Positions 62,475 through 64,000 of a DNA stretch of 64,000 bases are shown here, piece after piece. This DNA comes from Nitratireductor basaltis (GTDB lineage: Bacteria; Pseudomonadota; Alphaproteobacteria; Rhizobiales; Rhizobiaceae). The stretch spans positions 186,001 to 250,000 of the forward strand of contig NZ_JMQM01000002.1 in assembly GCF_000733725.1 (NCBI RefSeq), read 5' to 3'. The stretch's first letter is position 1. Every line of letters starts with the position of its first letter. Under the pieces are notes generated by a model that was not told the DNA's origin, did no database searches, and worked only from the letters and a program-made list of their open reading frames with translations. The position numbers were made by a program, and so were the translations under genes.

Positions 62475-64000
62475 TCAGTGAAAATTTCTACCCTTCGGCA
62501 TCACGCCAGCGGCCGATCTTGCAGCAGCCTGTTTGATCTCGGTTTCCTGCCTTGCTTTCTCCATGATGATGCGGCGGGTGCGTTGGGTGGGTCTTGCGCG
62601 ATGATCTTCTGCCACGGGCCGTTTCACCTCGTCGGTCTGCATCAGCGTGTCGATGTCTTCTCCGTTCTTCACGAGCGTGCTTAGGCGGATGCTCAAATCC
62701 TCCACTTTATCGGCGACGACATGAATCACGCCCGATGCTTTTTGCAGTTTCCCCGTGACCTTGATGAAGCGCGCGCCGAGAATTTGAGGGCGGAACAACT
62801 CGAAGGTCTTCGGCCAGACGATGAGATTGGCTGAGCCGGTTTCATCCTCGATCGTGATGAAAATCACACCCTTGGCCGAGCCGGGGCGCTGTCGGATAAG
62901 CACCAGCCCACTGACGGCCACCCTGCGTCCGGGGGGCGTGTTCTCGAGTTCCGATGTCGGCAGAACCCGCTCTTTGTGCAGTTCGGCGCGCAGGAAGGAG
63001 ACAGGATGCGCCTTCAGGGATAGCCCAAATGCCCTGTAATCATGAACGACATGTTCGCCCAGCGGCATGGTCGGCAGGCGCATTTCGGGCTCATGGTCGC
63101 GCAAGGGGCGGTTATCCTGCTGGAAGAGCGGAAGACCCTCTGCTGCAGCTTTCGGATCGAGCGCCTGAACTGCCCACAGCGCCGAGCGTCTGTCGAGGCC
63201 CAGGGAGCGGAACGTGTCCGCTTCTGCAAGGCGCGCCAGGACGCTGCGGGTGAGGCCCGAGCGAAGCCAGAGATCGCGTACAGAATCATAACCGCCTCCG
63301 CGTCGTGCCACGAGCTTTTCCATATCAGCCCGGCTCAAGCCCTTGATCTGACGAAAGCCGAGCCGCACCGCATGGCGGCAGCGGATTGTGGCTCTCATTT
63401 CCGCATGTTTGCGCGCGATGTCTTGATGGCGATGGTCCGCTTCCTCCAGAAGGCAGTCCCAGTCCGAGTGGTTGATATCCACCTCTCTTACCTCCACCCC
63501 ATGTTCCCGCGCATCGCGCACGAGCTGCGCGGGCGCGTAAAAACCCATGGGTTGGGAGTTGAGGATCGCGGCGCAGAATATGTCTGGATAATAGGCCTTG
63601 AACCAGCAAGAGGCATAGACCAGCAGGGCGAAGGAGGCGGCGTGGCTTTCGGGGAAGCCGTATTCGCCAAAACCCTCGATCTGGCGAAAGCAGCGCTCGG
63701 CAAAATCGCGCGGATAGCCGCGTGAAACCATTCCGTCGATCATCTTCTGCCGCATGGCGCCGATCGTACCAACGCGCCGGAATGTCGCCATGGCACGCCG
63801 CAGCTTGTCGGCTTCGCCAGGAGAAAATCCACCCGCCTCCACGGCGATGCGCATGGCCTGTTCCTGAAACAGGGGGACACCCAGTGTCTTGCCCAGGATG
63901 TTGCGCATTTCATCCGTCAGATATTCAGGCTGCTCCTTGCCTTCGCGCCTTCGCAGATAGGGATGCACCATGTCACCCTGGATGGGGCCGGGACGCACGA
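62475..64000 (-). CDS. dnaE2: Error-prone DNA polymerase DnaE2 (C-terminal part, cut by window edge)
   Basis: The visible 508 codons are the C-terminal half of DnaE2. The frame is open at the window end, with an internal GTG, so the start lies outside. Visible are [18 protein letters not shown] and [30 protein letters not shown] of the polymerase fingers and thumb region, then helix-hairpin-helix ([11 protein letters not shown]) and an OB-fold domain ([21 protein letters not shown]). The beta-clamp and tau interaction parts of the essential DnaE1 are missing at the C-terminus. DnaE2 works with ImuA and ImuB in SOS mutagenesis, and those would be expected beyond the edge. Confidence 0.95.
   Translation of the reverse strand, partial: VRPGPIQGDMVHPYLRRREGKEQPEYLTDEMRNILGKTLGVPLFQEQAMRIAVEAGGFSPGEADKLRRAMATFRRVGTIGAMRQKMIDGMVSRGYPRDFAERCFRQIEGFGEYGFPESHAASFALLVYASCWFKAYYPDIFCAAILNSQPMGFYAPAQLVRDAREHGVEVREVDINHSDWDCLLEEADHRHQDIARKHAEMRATIRCRHAVRLGFRQIKGLSRADMEKLVARRGGGYDSVRDLWLRSGLTRSVLARLAEADTFRSLGLDRRSALWAVQALDPKAAAEGLPLFQQDNRPLRDHEPEMRLPTMPLGEHVVHDYRAFGLSLKAHPVSFLRAELHKERVLPTSELENTPPGRRVAVSGLVLIRQRPGSAKGVIFITIEDETGSANLIVWPKTFELFRPQILGARFIKVTGKLQKASGVIHVVADKVEDLSIRLSTLVKNGEDIDTLMQTDEVKRPVAEDHRARPTQRTRRIIMEKARQETEIKQAAARSAAGVMPKGRNFH

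Noticed and set aside
1-64000. CRISPR array, insertion sequence, prophage or integrated island
   Set aside because: No direct repeats with spacers, transposase, integrase or attachment duplications seen; content is syntenic core genome throughout.

Overview
The window is a 64 kb piece of a high-GC alphaproteobacterial chromosome, almost certainly from the Hyphomicrobiales (Rhizobiales). The family could be Phyllobacteriaceae or a close relative, but that is not settled from the sequence. The markers are chvI-chvG-hprK-EIIA-HPr, a DivL with tyrosine in the H-box, addAB in place of recBCD, the hemE / PPSR / maf / aroE / coaE / dnaQ / secB neighbourhood, an AccD with a degenerate zinc ribbon, and dnaE2. 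It is dense core genome: about 66 genes, short spacers and many 1-14 nt overlaps. I see no prophage, insertion sequence, CRISPR array or integrated island.

Region by region: 0-3 kb holds infC (AUU start), an alpha/beta hydrolase, a DUF2852 membrane protein and a YgjP-type metalloprotease whose stop codon lies in an exact 10 x 7 bp tandem repeat. 3.1-8.6 kb is the operon trpF-trpB-cutA-trpA-accD-folC. 8.6-20.5 kb, on the minus strand, carries divL, a TsaE-AmgK fusion, murU, addB, addA and trxA. 20.6-26.1 kb, also minus, carries chvI-chvG-hprK, then EIIA-HPr, then ahcY behind a SahR-like palindrome. 26.4-30.8 kb has pckA with two palindromic operators, arfB, a LysM protein, alkB and coaA. 30.9-34.5 kb is a histidine operon hisB-DUF2628-hisH-hisA-hisF-hisE (minus strand). 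34.7-37.1 kb is hslV-GNAT-hslU. 37.2-45.9 kb has DUF1402, Smr/XRE/MltA/Tim44, FxsA, SecB, DnaQ, CoaE, AroE, Maf and PPSR.

The most informative stretch is the 400 bp gene-free interval 45.90-46.30 kb between PPSR and hemE, which I interpret as the chromosomal replication origin. It has TGTGG/CCACA-cored DnaA-box-like sites, an AT-rich segment beside hemE, eight GANTC (CcrM) sites in 239 bp, and a switch in gene orientation from mainly leftward to mainly rightward. To its right follow hemE-hemJ-rho, a DUF255 protein, mnmE-mnmG-rsmG and parA-parB. Six parS-like sites lie at 52.7-55.0 kb and one more inside hisH at 33.0 kb. The window therefore appears to carry both oriC and the centromere of the main chromosome. 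The end (57-64 kb) has holA, a small membrane protein with a DedA protein, tRNA-Gly(GCC), a ProX-type deacylase, a CnoX-like protein, a LON-domain protein, a Trm112-like protein and the C-terminal part of dnaE2, cut by the window edge.

I did not find a convincing new multi-gene system. The items most worth following are the oriC/parS architecture, the TsaE-AmgK fusion with MurU, the tyrosine DivL, the triple-frame-stop heptamer repeat, and a small membrane protein coupled to an atypical DedA protein.
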